A stretch of DNA of 64,000 nucleotides from positions 1,364,001 to 1,428,000 of the forward strand of contig NZ_CP064952.1 in NCBI RefSeq assembly GCF_011038885.2. The letters are read 5' to 3'. How positions within the stretch are numbered: position 1 is the first letter of the stretch; every line of letters begins with the position of its first letter. Of the stretch, positions 32,987-42,640 are shown one piece after another. Source of the stretch: Schaalia sp. ZJ405 (GTDB taxonomy: Bacteria > Actinomycetota > Actinomycetes > Actinomycetales > Actinomycetaceae). Under the pieces are notes generated by a model, which saw only the letters and a list, made by a program, of their open reading frames with translations, searched no databases and was not told where the DNA came from. The position numbers and the translations under genes were made by a program.

Positions 32987-35275
32987 ATGCCCGGCGTGAC
33001 AGCCTCACCATCATCTTTCCCCTTCTACCAAGCATCCCCTGCTCCTCGCCCCACCATGCCGCTTGGCATCCATGTAAACAACGGAGGACTTGACGTTGCG
33101 GTTGTGTCCACGAACGCGACAGCCGTCTACTTCTGCATCCTTGACGACGAGGGGCTGAGTGAACGTCGCTATGCGCTCAACGGTCCTGTGCTGGGCGTCT
33201 GGTCAGGACGTGTCGAGGGTTTCGGCCCGGGAACCCGTTACGGTTTCCGTGTTGACGGACCGTGGGATCCTGACGGTGGAAAGTTCTTCAATCCGAACAA
33301 GTTCCTCATTGATCCCTACGCCCGAGGGATCGACGGAATCGTTGAAACCGTTCCCCACGTTTTTGCTCACCGCGTTGATGAGGAGCTGTACCCGACCTCG
33401 TACCCCTTGGAACGTTCTAACCTTGATTCGCTGGGACATGTGCCCGCTTCGGTGGTGACCGTCAATTCATTCCCCGTCTCACCCAAACCGGAAATCCCGT
33501 GGGATCAAACGGTGATCTACGAACTCCACGTCAAGGGGTTCACTCAGAATATGCCGGACGTTCCCTGTGAGCTGCGAGGAACCTATGCGGGGCTCGCACA
33601 CCCGGCCAGCGTGTCCTACCTGAAGAACCTGGGGATCACGGCGGTTGAGCTTCTTCCCGTCCATGCCAAATGCGATGAAATGTTCCTCTCGGAACGCGGA
33701 CTGACGAACTATTGGGGGTACTCAACTCTCGGTTTCTTCGCCCCGGAACCTTCCTACGCCACCAGGGCAGCGAGGATGCGAGGGGCCCAGGCCGTTGTCG
33801 ATGAGTTCCGCGGAATGGTGTCGATCCTTCACGAGGCCGGAATCGAAGTCATCCTCGACGTCGTGTACAACCACACCTGTGAAAGTGGCGACGCGGGCCC
33901 TTCTCTGTCGTGGCGAGGCATGGACTCTGACCTGTATTACCGTCACACCCCGTCACGCCCCACGCAGATGATTGACGTCACCGGTACGGGAAACACGGTC
34001 AATGTTGATCAGCCCTACACCATCGCGATGATCCTCGATTCCTTGCGCTATTGGATTAGCGACATGGGGATCGACGGGTTCCGTTTCGATCTTGCAGCAA
34101 CACTTGGGCGCTTTGCTTCGGGTTACACTCCGCTCCACCCCCTTCTTGTGTCCATGACAACCGACCCGGTGATTTCCGGAGCGAAACTCATTGCCGAACC
34201 GTGGGACATCGGCCCCGGCGGATGGCAAACCGGTAATTTCCCCGCTCCTTTCTCCGAATGGAACGACCACTATCGAGGAGCGCTTCGCAACTTCTGGCTC
34301 ACTGAGTTTCGTTCACTCACAGAATCGGGCTACGCCCCCGGACCTCGGGAATTAGCAACACGTCTCGCGGGTTCTCGTGACGTTTTTGGAAACGGCGCGA
34401 GAATCCTGCGCGGACCCCGCGCATCCATCAACTTCATTACCGCGCACGACGGGTTCACGCTCGCTGATCTAACGACCTACAACGTCAAGCACAACCGTGC
34501 CAACCTCGAAGGTAACCGCGACGGATCCGACGACAACCGGTCCTGGAATCACGGGGTCGAGGGGTTGCTTGCGATGTCCCCCGACAACACGTGGAACACC
34601 GACACAGCTGTCCTCTCCCACGCTTCGGCTCTGGAACTCACGCGAATCCGCAGACGCACCCAACGTAACCTGCTGGCCTCGATGCTGATCTCCGCTGGCA
34701 CCCCAATGATCACCGCGGGCGACGAGTTTTCCCGCACCCAATATGGAAACAACAACGCCTACTGCCAAGACAGTCCGATCTCGTGGCTCGACTGGAACCT
34801 CACAGAAGATCAGGAAGACCAGATCAGCCTGATCCGCTGGCTCATTTCTTTGCGCACTCACCACCCGGTCCTCCACCCCTGGCGATTCGCCACCGGCCAT
34901 CCCGCAGGCGAGGACACCATTGTCGATCTCGCGTGGTTTTCTCGTTCGGGTGAGCCGCTGTGCCCCGAAAACTGGGCAAATCCCGAATCACGTGTTTTCC
35001 AGATGCTGCGCTCCGGACATCCTTTCGACGACCAAGATCTCCTTGTCGTTTTCAATGCGACTCTTGAACCAACGAAGGTGTCCCTGGCACAGGGCCACGG
35101 ACATCCGTGGCGCCTCGTTTTCCATTCCGCATGGTCCTCGCCCTTAGAAGGCAACATCGGATTGCCGGGCCATGACCCACGAACACTTGCCGACTGCGGA
35201 GTTCTCTACGAACCAGGGGCCACCCCACTCGTTGATCTCCAGTCGGTCCTCATCTTCTTCTCCGACCCGGCGTAA
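32987..35275 (+). CDS. glgX: Glycogen debranching enzyme
   Basis: The 762-residue GH13 isoamylase-type enzyme cuts alpha-1,6 branches in glycogen. A CBM48 domain (about 20-150) precedes the catalytic barrel. The nucleophile Asp is in GIDGFRFDLAATLGR, the acid Glu in LIAEPWDIGPGGWQTGNFP and the third acid in FITAHDGFTLADL. The GNRDGSDDNRSWNHGVEG stretch is typical of GlgX/TreX. ATG 32987 follows CAGGAG. It lies upstream of the GlgE-pathway genes, separated by trpS and a VIT gene, so it belongs to the same alpha-glucan economy. Confidence 0.96.
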   Translation: MPGVTASPSSFPFYQASPAPRPTMPLGIHVNNGGLDVAVVSTNATAVYFCILDDEGLSERRYALNGPVLGVWSGRVEGFGPGTRYGFRVDGPWDPDGGKFFNPNKFLIDPYARGIDGIVETVPHVFAHRVDEELYPTSYPLERSNLDSLGHVPASVVTVNSFPVSPKPEIPWDQTVIYELHVKGFTQNMPDVPCELRGTYAGLAHPASVSYLKNLGITAVELLPVHAKCDEMFLSERGLTNYWGYSTLGFFAPEPSYATRAARMRGAQAVVDEFRGMVSILHEAGIEVILDVVYNHTCESGDAGPSLSWRGMDSDLYYRHTPSRPTQMIDVTGTGNTVNVDQPYTIAMILDSLRYWISDMGIDGFRFDLAATLGRFASGYTPLHPLLVSMTTDPVISGAKLIAEPWDIGPGGWQTGNFPAPFSEWNDHYRGALRNFWLTEFRSLTESGYAPGPRELATRLAGSRDVFGNGARILRGPRASINFITAHDGFTLADLTTYNVKHNRANLEGNRDGSDDNRSWNHGVEGLLAMSPDNTWNTDTAVLSHASALELTRIRRRTQRNLLASMLISAGTPMITAGDEFSRTQYGNNNAYCQDSPISWLDWNLTEDQEDQISLIRWLISLRTHHPVLHPWRFATGHPAGEDTIVDLAWFSRSGEPLCPENWANPESRVFQMLRSGHPFDDQDLLVVFNATLEPTKVSLAQGHGHPWRLVFHSAWSSPLEGNIGLPGHDPRTLADCGVLYEPGATPLVDLQSVLIFFSDPA

Positions 35276-35344
35276 CGACCACCACCGAGGTCAACCGAAG
35301 ATACGCGCCTGGCCTATTGCCGTGAGCGCGCTAAGATCAACCCC

Positions 35345-36448
35345 ATGACTAGCAGCAGTGAAGAGGCCCTTGCACACTCGACATCTGAGGCATCCTTGGC
35401 GCGTTCTAAGGAACGCTCCGCCCAGATTGACATCGCAATCACCGAAGATCCCAGCCGTTTTCGCATCCTCACGGGTGACCGCCCCACGGGGCATCTCCAT
35501 TTGGGACACTACTTCGGCACCCTGCGTAATCGCGTTCTCCTCCAGAACCGCGGAGTCGACACCTGGGTCCTCGTTGCTGACTATCAGGTGATCACTGACC
35601 GCGACGGCGTTGGACCGATCCGCGAGCGCGTCATCAACCTCGTTGCCGACTATATTGCTGCGGGCATCGACCCTGAACGTTCAACGATTTTCAATCACTC
35701 AGCGATCCCGGCTCTCAACCAGCTCCTGCTTCCTTTCCTCTCCCTCGTCACCGAATCTGAGCTGCACCGCAACCCCACGGTCAAGTCCGAGCTGGAAGCA
35801 ACGAATGGCCGCGCGATGAGCGGTCTCATGCTGACCTACCCCGTACACCAGGCCGCAGATATTCTCTTTTGTAAAGCGAACCTCGTTCCCGTTGGGCAAG
35901 ATCAGCTCCCCCACCTCGAACAGGCCCGCCTCATTGCTCAACGTTTTGACAAGCGCTACGGCCGTGCAGACGCATCACGCCCCGTGTTCCCACGTCCCGA
36001 AGCTCTGCTCTCCGAAGTTCCCCTCCTGCTGGGCACGGACGGCACGAAGATGTCGAAGTCGCGTGGCAACACCATCGAACTGGGCATGAGTGCTGACGAA
36101 ACCGCGAAGATCCTCAAGAAAGCCAAGACCGATGCGGAACGTCATATTTCTTACGATCCGCTCAATCGTCCCGAGGTGTCCAACCTCCTCATGCTCGCTT
36201 CCCTGGCATCCGGTGAGGATCCTCATGTCATTGCCGAGCAGATCGGTGACAAAGGCGCCGGCGCACTGAAGATGTACGTCACAGATGCCCTCAACGCCAT
36301 GCTCGCGCCGATGCGTGAGCGCCGCGCGGAACTCATTGCACACGAGGATTACCTGCTGTCCGTCCTACGTGCTGGCAACGATCGGGCGAACGAGCAGGCG
36401 AACGCCACACTCGCCGAAGTTCGCCAGGCGATGCAGATGAACTACTAG
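35345..36448 (+). CDS. trpS: Tryptophanyl-tRNA synthetase
   Basis: The 367-residue class I synthetase has HIGH as HLGH (TGHLHLGHYFG, near residue 52) and KMSKS as TKMSKSRGN (near residue 237). The ATP/tryptophan pocket motif VPVGQDQLPHLEQARLIAQRF is characteristic of TrpRS. The first 35 residues are a family-free extension. ATG 35345 has no clear ribosome-binding site but lies 8 bases after TAAGAT (35332-35337), so the message may be leaderless. It is essential for translation and unrelated in function to its glucan neighbours. Confidence 0.96.
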   Translation: MTSSSEEALAHSTSEASLARSKERSAQIDIAITEDPSRFRILTGDRPTGHLHLGHYFGTLRNRVLLQNRGVDTWVLVADYQVITDRDGVGPIRERVINLVADYIAAGIDPERSTIFNHSAIPALNQLLLPFLSLVTESELHRNPTVKSELEATNGRAMSGLMLTYPVHQAADILFCKANLVPVGQDQLPHLEQARLIAQRFDKRYGRADASRPVFPRPEALLSEVPLLLGTDGTKMSKSRGNTIELGMSADETAKILKKAKTDAERHISYDPLNRPEVSNLLMLASLASGEDPHVIAEQIGDKGAGALKMYVTDALNAMLAPMRERRAELIAHEDYLLSVLRAGNDRANEQANATLAEVRQAMQMNY

Positions 36449-36552
36449 GAGACCAGGGCATCCAAAGATCTGTTGTCTAAGGGTATCCACAGCGATATCA
36501 GCAGCGCTTATCCTTCGTGGAAACGGCGCGATTTCAACGATAAAGTGCCCTT

Positions 36553-37287
36553 ATGACATGTGTGATCACCGAAGCGGTTCCCTCCGTTGACGAGGCTCGT
36601 CCTCGTTCATCCTCGATCAGTGGGAAACTCAACTGGCTGCGCGCCGGTGTCCTTGGAGCAAACGACGGTATTGTCTCCATTTCGGGTCTCCTCGTTGGTG
36701 TGGCCGCCGTCAACCCCGAGAACACGGGAGCCATTGCGATCGCGGGAATCGCCGGAATTGTTTCCGCTTCGCTGTCAATGGCTGTCGGTGAATACGTCTC
36801 CGTGTCCACTCAACGCGATTCAGAGGAACAGCTCATCCGCCTCCAGCGTCGTGCCATTGAGGCTGATCCCGCGGGTCAAGAACGGCGCCTCGCACGCATG
36901 TGGACATCGAAAGGGCTCAGCCCTAAGGTCGCTGCCCAGGTTGCCCGCGAATTGACGGAAAAGGACGCGGTCGGAGCTCACCTGACAGCGGAGCACAACA
37001 TTGACCCCGAAGACCTCACAAGCCCGTGGGCAGCGGCTTTCTCCTCGCTCATCGCTTTTATTTGCGGAGCTCTCCTCCCCCTTCTCACGATGTTACTTTT
37101 CCCGCCGTCGCTGCGGATCGTTGCAACGTTCGTGTCCGTCCTCGTTGCTCTTGCCCTCACCGGGTACGTCTCGGCGTGGCTGGGAGATTCTCCGCGAGGC
37201 CGAGCCGTCCTGCGACTCCTCACCGGTGGAAGCGCAGCGATGGCCCTGACCTTCCTTGTTGGTCACATCTTCGGGGTGAATGCGTAA
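36553..37287 (+). CDS. VIT/CCC1-family iron/manganese transporter
   Basis: The 244-residue membrane protein has five hydrophobic helices. The first pair carries the conserved LRAGVLGANDGIVSISGLLVGVA and ASLSMAVGEYVSVSTQRD segments (acidic residue, Met and Ser in the helices typical of VIT1/CCC1). A cytoplasmic helical bundle with Glu-rich turns (EEQLIRLQRRAIE, REL-TEKDAVGAHLTAEHN) lies between helices 2 and 3 and in eukaryotic VIT1 binds metal. It should move Fe2+ or Mn2+ out of the cytosol. It lacks the ferritin-like domain of some bacterial members. ATG 36553 is used. Confidence 0.92.
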   Translation: MTCVITEAVPSVDEARPRSSSISGKLNWLRAGVLGANDGIVSISGLLVGVAAVNPENTGAIAIAGIAGIVSASLSMAVGEYVSVSTQRDSEEQLIRLQRRAIEADPAGQERRLARMWTSKGLSPKVAAQVARELTEKDAVGAHLTAEHNIDPEDLTSPWAAAFSSLIAFICGALLPLLTMLLFPPSLRIVATFVSVLVALALTGYVSAWLGDSPRGRAVLRLLTGGSAAMALTFLVGHIFGVNA

Positions 37288-37335
37288 TTGTCCGCATTGG
37301 GTGCCAACTCCCCAGCAACTGCGACGTTTGCCGGG

Positions 37336-37341
37336 TAGGGT
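37336..37341 (+). promoter_or_regulatory. -10 element for a leaderless glgE message
   Basis: TAGGGT (TANNNT type) ends 6 bases before the GTG at 37348, and there is no ribosome-binding site between them. Transcription would begin at or next to the start codon. Confidence 0.5.
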
Positions 37342-37347
37342 AAATAT

Positions 37348-39408
37348 GTGACTGAGAGCCTGATTCCCCGTATTCCCGCCATCGAACTTTTCCCCGTCAT
37401 CGAGGACGCAACCCTGGCCGCGAAAGCGACGGAGAACGAACCTTTCCCGATTCGTGCGACCGTTTTCCGCGAAGGGCATGACTCCTGCTGCGCCGAGGCC
37501 GTCCTCATTGATCCGGAAGGTCGTGAGTATTCACGCACGCTCATGAGTGACATTGCTCCGGGCCTTGACCGCTACGAGGCATGGGTTGTTGCCAACCGGC
37601 CCGGCGCGTGGAGCTTTTGCGTGGAAACCTGGTCAAACCCCTACGCCACGTGGCAGCACGATGCAACGGTGAAGATCGACGCCGGAATCGACGTTGAACT
37701 CATGCTTGAAGAGGGGGCACGGCTCCTTGAACGCGCAATCGCCGGGCACGCCCTGAACAACCCGACTCAGAAGCCAGCCGACGCGCAAGATGCAGCGGTT
37801 CTTCGTGACGCAGCCGCAGCGATGCGCAACACTCAGCGTTCAGCCCAGCAGCGCCTCTCCGCTGGAGTGTCCTCTGAAGTTCGCGCGATTTTCCGCGATC
37901 ACCCCCTGCGCGATCTCCTCGGACACACTCGCCGCTACCCGCTTGACGTAAGCCGTGAGCGCGCTCTTACAGGATCGTGGTACGAACTCTTCCCTCGTTC
38001 TGCCGGTGCTTTCCAAAAGCCGGATGGAACGTGGGTATCGGGCACGCTGCGTCACGCCGCCGACGACCTCGACCGTATTGCAGACATGGGATTCAACGTC
38101 GTCTATCTCACCCCTATTCATCCCATCGGAACAACGCATCGTAAAGGCCGAAACAACACCCTTGAAGCCCAGCCCGGAGACCCCGGTTCTCCCTACGGCA
38201 TTGGTTCCGACCTCGGCGGTCACGACGCGATCCACCCCGACCTGGGAGATTTCGACGATTTCGACGCGTTCGTTGCCCGCGCCCGCGAACTCGACATGGA
38301 AGTCGCCCTCGACATCGCTCTTCAATGTTCCCCCGACCACCCGTGGGTCACAGAACATCCCGAATGGTTCACGATGCGAGCCGACGGTTCGATTGCCTAC
38401 GCAGAAAACCCCCCGAAGAAGTATCAGGACATCTACCCCCTGAATTTCGACAATGACCCCAAGGGAATTTACCGGGCGATCCGCGACGTCTTCCTCACGT
38501 GGATCCGTCACGGCGTGACGATTTTCCGCGTCGACAACCCGCATACGAAGCCCGTGCCTTTCTGGCAGGAAATCATCGCTGATATTAAACGCATCCACCC
38601 CGAGGTCATTTTCCTCGCCGAAGCCTTCACTCGGCCCGCGATGATGCGCACCCTGGGTTCCGTTGGTTTCGACCAGTCGTACACATACTTCGCATGGCGC
38701 ACTGGCAAAGAGGAGATCTGCGACTACCTGACGGAGGTGTCCACGCAGACCGCGCACATGATGCGCCCAACATTCTGGCCAACAACGCACGACATTCTCA
38801 CCCCTCAGATGACAACGGGGGGAACCGCGATCTTCGCGATCCGCGCAATGCTCGCGGCTCTTGGCTGCCCGAACTGGGGAATTTACTCCGGCTACGAGTT
38901 CGTTGAAAATGTTCAACGCCCCGGGTTCGAGGAACACAACGACAACGAAAAATATGAGTTCCGACCCAGGCGCTGGGAGGATGCTGAGCCACTGGGAATC
39001 TCCCAGCTGCTGACGCTGCTCAATCGCGCCCGAGCGAAACATCCCGCACTGCGTCAGCTGCACCAGATTCGCATCCACCCAACAAGTCACCCCGAACTCG
39101 TGTGCTTCTCCCGGCAGATTCCCGGTCGTTTTACCGCCACGGGACAGCCGGACACAGTGATCTGCGTGATTTCCCTCAATCCGCATCACGGGGTTGACGG
39201 TTCCATCCACCTTGACCTGTCCGACCTGGGCATCGAGAACCGCTCAGGCCGTTTCACCGTGGTTGATGAATTGGATGGCTCCACATACACCTGGTCCCAT
39301 GACAACTACGTCTCACTGTCCCCCGTGACCAGATTGGGACACGTCATGGCCGTGCAAACACCTGAAAACTCCTGGGCTCTTTCACGTCCTCGTCAGCGTC
39401 AGGCGTAG
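37348..39408 (+). CDS. glgE: Maltosyltransferase GlgE (alpha-1,4-glucan:maltose-1-phosphate)
   Basis: The 686-residue GH13_3 enzyme transfers maltosyl units from alpha-maltose 1-phosphate onto growing alpha-1,4-glucan. The N-terminal beta domain (about 1-110) and helical insert (about 110-200) are typical. The catalytic nucleophile Asp is in FRVDNPHTKPVPFW, the acid/base Glu in FLAEAFTRP, and the third Asp is in TTHDILTP. GTG 37348 is preceded by TAGGGT at leaderless distance. The gene is followed by treS after two bases and then pep2 with an ATGA overlap, a three-gene operon that turns trehalose into glucan. This enzyme is absent from animals and is a known lethal target in mycobacteria. Confidence 0.96.
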   Translation: MTESLIPRIPAIELFPVIEDATLAAKATENEPFPIRATVFREGHDSCCAEAVLIDPEGREYSRTLMSDIAPGLDRYEAWVVANRPGAWSFCVETWSNPYATWQHDATVKIDAGIDVELMLEEGARLLERAIAGHALNNPTQKPADAQDAAVLRDAAAAMRNTQRSAQQRLSAGVSSEVRAIFRDHPLRDLLGHTRRYPLDVSRERALTGSWYELFPRSAGAFQKPDGTWVSGTLRHAADDLDRIADMGFNVVYLTPIHPIGTTHRKGRNNTLEAQPGDPGSPYGIGSDLGGHDAIHPDLGDFDDFDAFVARARELDMEVALDIALQCSPDHPWVTEHPEWFTMRADGSIAYAENPPKKYQDIYPLNFDNDPKGIYRAIRDVFLTWIRHGVTIFRVDNPHTKPVPFWQEIIADIKRIHPEVIFLAEAFTRPAMMRTLGSVGFDQSYTYFAWRTGKEEICDYLTEVSTQTAHMMRPTFWPTTHDILTPQMTTGGTAIFAIRAMLAALGCPNWGIYSGYEFVENVQRPGFEEHNDNEKYEFRPRRWEDAEPLGISQLLTLLNRARAKHPALRQLHQIRIHPTSHPELVCFSRQIPGRFTATGQPDTVICVISLNPHHGVDGSIHLDLSDLGIENRSGRFTVVDELDGSTYTWSHDNYVSLSPVTRLGHVMAVQTPENSWALSRPRQRQA

Positions 39409-39410
39409 GG

Positions 39411-41135
39411 ATGCCGATGAGCCACCCCTACCCACCGGACCATCGTCAGCCCGTCCTCGGCGCCTCATCACTGCCGCCACTGACTGAGGATACGCACTGG
39501 TATCGGCGCGCTGTCTTCTACGAGGTTATGGTCCAGTCTTTCAAGGACTCCAACGGCGACGGTATCGGAGATTTCCCCGGTCTGATGTCAACCCTTGACT
39601 ACCTGTCGTGGTTGGGGGTCGACTGCCTCTGGGTTCCACCGTTCTACCCCTCACCGGGAAAAGACGACGGCTACGACGTCGCAGACTACATGAGCGTTAA
39701 CCCAGCGTATGGAACTCTTGAGGATTTCACTCGCTTTGTCCGCGAGGCGCACGTGCGAGGCATCCGCGTCCTCGTGGATATGGTGCTCAACCACACCTCC
39801 GACCAGCACCCGTGGTTCCAGTCATCACGCGAGGACCCCGCGGGCCCATTCGGTGACTTCTACGTCTGGCGCGACACACCCACCGGATACCCCGATGTCC
39901 GTGTGATCTTCACCGACACCGAGGAATCGAACTGGGCGTGGGATCCTGTGCGCAGGCAGTTCTACTGGCATCGTTTCTTCTCTCATCAACCAGATCTCAA
40001 CTATGAGAACCCCGCGGTACGCCGCGCAGTCATTGATGTTGTCCGCTTCTGGTGTTCCACCGGTGTTGACGGTTTCCGACTCGATGCCATCCCGTATCTT
40101 TTTGAGGAAGAAGGAACGAACGGCGAAAGCCTCCCGGCAACGCACCACTTCATCGCGACCCTGCGCGAGGTGATCGACACGGAATTCCCCGGAACGGTGA
40201 TGCTCGCTGAAGCTAATCAGCCGCCACGCGACGTCGTTGCCTATTTTGGGTCCGATGACCAACCCGAATGCCATATGTGTTTCCATTTCCCTGTGATGCC
40301 GCGGATTTTCCAGGCGCTGCGCGAGGAATCCTCCCAGGGATTGCGCACGATCCTTGCTGAAACGCCGCCGCTGCCTCAGGGTGGTCAGTGGGCAATGTTC
40401 CTACGCAACCACGATGAACTCACCCTGGAGATGGTCTCGGATGAGGAACGGGACAACATGTACCGGTGGTATGCGCCGGACCCGCAGATGCGCGCCAACG
40501 TCGGCATTGGTCGTCGGCTGGCTCCTTTGCTTCATGGGTCCCAGCGTGAAGTTGAAATCGCCCACGCGCTGCTGTTGTCGCTCCCGGGTTCGCCGTTCCT
40601 GTACTACGGCGATGAAATTGGCATGGGTGACAACTACACCCTTCCTGACCGTTACGGGGTGCGCACGCCAATGCAGTGGGATGCCGGTCCCGGCGGCGGC
40701 TTTTCTGATGCGGATCCGACGGATTTTGTGCTCCCGATGGTGTCGTCCCCGGGGTGGGACCATCGCGCCATCAATGTTTCTCAATCACGCCAGCGCGAAC
40801 ATTCCCTGCTCAATTGGCTCAGGAAAATGCTCGCTGTGCGGCGCGAGCATCCGGCATTCGGTATAGGGTCGATGTCTTTGCTGTCCACGGATGACGACGC
40901 AGTGCTTGCGTTCCTGCGCCGCGACGAATCTGAAACGATTCTTTGCGTCACGAACCTGTCGTCCTCGTCACGTGCAGTGAGGATTCAGCTTCCCGGGATG
41001 GGTGGCTGGGGACTGACGGACCTGGCAACAGGCCATCCCTTCCCCACGGTCAACGAACACGAATACGTTGACATCACCCTTCCACGTCATTCGTTCTACT
41101 GGTTAAGTGTTTCGATGCCGAAGGAGCAGGCATGA
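39411..41135 (+). CDS. treS: Trehalose synthase / maltose isomerase
   Basis: The 574-residue GH13_16 enzyme interconverts trehalose and maltose by intramolecular rearrangement. The barrel carries the nucleophile Asp in GVDGFRLDAIPYL, Glu in VMLAEANQPP and the third acid in FLRNHDELTLEM. The DDGYDVADYMSVNPAYGTLEDF region is also characteristic. ATG 39411 follows the glgE stop by two bases; an ATG two codons on is possible. The maltose it makes is phosphorylated by the next gene product, Pep2, with which TreS often forms a complex. The stop overlaps the pep2 start as ATGA. Confidence 0.95.
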   Translation: MPMSHPYPPDHRQPVLGASSLPPLTEDTHWYRRAVFYEVMVQSFKDSNGDGIGDFPGLMSTLDYLSWLGVDCLWVPPFYPSPGKDDGYDVADYMSVNPAYGTLEDFTRFVREAHVRGIRVLVDMVLNHTSDQHPWFQSSREDPAGPFGDFYVWRDTPTGYPDVRVIFTDTEESNWAWDPVRRQFYWHRFFSHQPDLNYENPAVRRAVIDVVRFWCSTGVDGFRLDAIPYLFEEEGTNGESLPATHHFIATLREVIDTEFPGTVMLAEANQPPRDVVAYFGSDDQPECHMCFHFPVMPRIFQALREESSQGLRTILAETPPLPQGGQWAMFLRNHDELTLEMVSDEERDNMYRWYAPDPQMRANVGIGRRLAPLLHGSQREVEIAHALLLSLPGSPFLYYGDEIGMGDNYTLPDRYGVRTPMQWDAGPGGGFSDADPTDFVLPMVSSPGWDHRAINVSQSRQREHSLLNWLRKMLAVRREHPAFGIGSMSLLSTDDDAVLAFLRRDESETILCVTNLSSSSRAVRIQLPGMGGWGLTDLATGHPFPTVNEHEYVDITLPRHSFYWLSVSMPKEQA

Positions 41136-42526
41136 CTTTCCCTTTCCCCACGTCAGCTCTCTTTCCGTCACTGTGTCACTGGGTGCGTCAGCGTCGGTGG
41201 TTTCCCGGCGAGGACGACACACCGATTTCTCTGGTCGATGTGTCCCAATGGCCTCTTCCTGACGAGGACGAGCACGCACCTTCCCCACGCACACGCGTCT
41301 TTTCGGTTGTCCTGGGTGCGGGTGAAGCGCTGCTTTTCGTTCCCCTCGTTGTTACTGGGCAGCGTCCAGACAGCGAAACCGCGGTGATTGCTCACATTGA
41401 GGACCAGTGGGTTGTTGATGGGCCTCAGCATCCTGCGACGATCCGCGCGTGGGCGATGCGGGCTCGCTCCCAGGCAACGATGCCCAACGAGGTGTACTCC
41501 AGTCTGTGTGTGGCGGCTGCGAATGCACGGATGCTCACGGGGGAACAATCGAATTCTTCAGTGCTTGTGCCCACGGATTCAGGTCCCCGGCTCATCAAGT
41601 TCTACCGAGTGCTCCAGCCGGGAATCCACCCGGAACTTGAAGTAACGCTTGCTCTGGGGCGTGCTGGTTGGTCGCATGTGTCAGCGCCGCAGGCCTATTC
41701 TTTGGCAACGATTCCCGGACATGCCGATTCTGCTCTCGAAGTCATCCTCTCTCCTTTCGTCACCGATGTTGACGACGGATTTGAGTTCTTCACGTCGCTT
41801 GCGGCCGCTGATGCTGACCCACGGGAACCGGCGTATTCGCTCGGCGAAGTCATCGCCTCCATGCACCGGGCGTTGGCGGAGGAATTCGGGGCACACCCCT
41901 CTGCTTCGGGAGCTGAGATCGCTCGTCGCGTGAAGATCGGGATCGCAGCTGCGGCGGCGGAGGTTGCAGAGATTACGCCGGACATCGTCGCAGGACTCAA
42001 TGCCCGTTTGGACAAGCTCGCGAGCTTTGATGAGCTTCCCCAGTTGATTCGTATCCACGGAGATCTTCATTTAGGTCAGACCCTGCATGGAGACAGCTGG
42101 CATGTTTTGGACTTCGAGGGTGAGCCGATGCGTCCTCTCGATGAGCGTCGACGCCCCGATTTCGCTGCGCGCGACGTTGCCGGAATGCTTCGTTCTTTCT
42201 CCTACGCCGCAGCTCAGGTGGGCGTTGACGAGCATGCGAATCTCCATGATCCTCACGACACCGCGGAAATTCCCGTTGTTTCTGCGGTGGGTGTGCAGTC
42301 TCGGCTTGTCCACGAGCGTTCCGTTGAGTGGGAGCGCGCCGCGAGGGAGGCGTTTATCGAGGGGTATGTTGCTGGCGGGCACTTGTCTGAGGGTGAGCGT
42401 CTGCTCATTGAGGCGCTCATGGTTGAAAAAGCCGCATATGAAACGGTGTATGAGCATCGGTTCCGACCGGGATGGTTGCGGATTCCGCTGGGGGCGTTGC
42501 GGGAGTTCGCAGGTCTTGAGCGCTAG
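41132..42526 (+). CDS. pep2: Maltokinase
   Basis: The 464-residue kinase phosphorylates maltose to alpha-maltose 1-phosphate, the substrate of GlgE. The C-terminal kinase lobe shows the choline-kinase-like catalytic loop IRIHGDLHLGQTLHG with the catalytic Asp, and VLDFEGEP carries the Mg-binding Asp. An N-terminal cap domain (about 1-110) precedes it. ATG 41132 overlaps the treS stop (ATGA), so translation is coupled. It is the last gene of the glgE-treS-pep2 operon. Its fusion with TreS in some relatives confirms they work together. Confidence 0.93.
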   Translation: MTFPFPTSALFPSLCHWVRQRRWFPGEDDTPISLVDVSQWPLPDEDEHAPSPRTRVFSVVLGAGEALLFVPLVVTGQRPDSETAVIAHIEDQWVVDGPQHPATIRAWAMRARSQATMPNEVYSSLCVAAANARMLTGEQSNSSVLVPTDSGPRLIKFYRVLQPGIHPELEVTLALGRAGWSHVSAPQAYSLATIPGHADSALEVILSPFVTDVDDGFEFFTSLAAADADPREPAYSLGEVIASMHRALAEEFGAHPSASGAEIARRVKIGIAAAAAEVAEITPDIVAGLNARLDKLASFDELPQLIRIHGDLHLGQTLHGDSWHVLDFEGEPMRPLDERRRPDFAARDVAGMLRSFSYAAAQVGVDEHANLHDPHDTAEIPVVSAVGVQSRLVHERSVEWERAAREAFIEGYVAGGHLSEGERLLIEALMVEKAAYETVYEHRFRPGWLRIPLGALREFAGLER

Positions 42527-42590
42527 CATCTATGCGCGATAAGTCAAAGATTCTCAATCTAGTCTCTGAGTTTTCTTCCAAAGCGATCAT

Positions 42591-42612
42591 TTTGTGAGCC
42601 ACGGCTCACAAA
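42591..42612. promoter_or_regulatory. Perfect LacI-type palindrome upstream of glgB
   Basis: TTTGTGAGCC (42591-42600) and GGCTCACAAA (42603-42612) are perfect 10-base arms with a 2-base AC spacer. The outer half-sites TTGTGAGC/GCTCACAA match a symmetrical lac-type operator with 4 extra centre bases. It lies 29 bases before the glgB start and 64 after pep2, in the right place for a repressor. Confidence 0.6.
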
Positions 42613-42640
42613 GTGTCCGTGTTCATGAGAACATTAGTAC

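Noticed and set aside
37840..39210. A 456-codon frame on the minus strand opposite glgE
   Set aside because: It lies wholly inside glgE, which has complete catalytic motifs, and the antisense product has no domain or membrane pattern. Long antisense frames are common in GC-rich genes.
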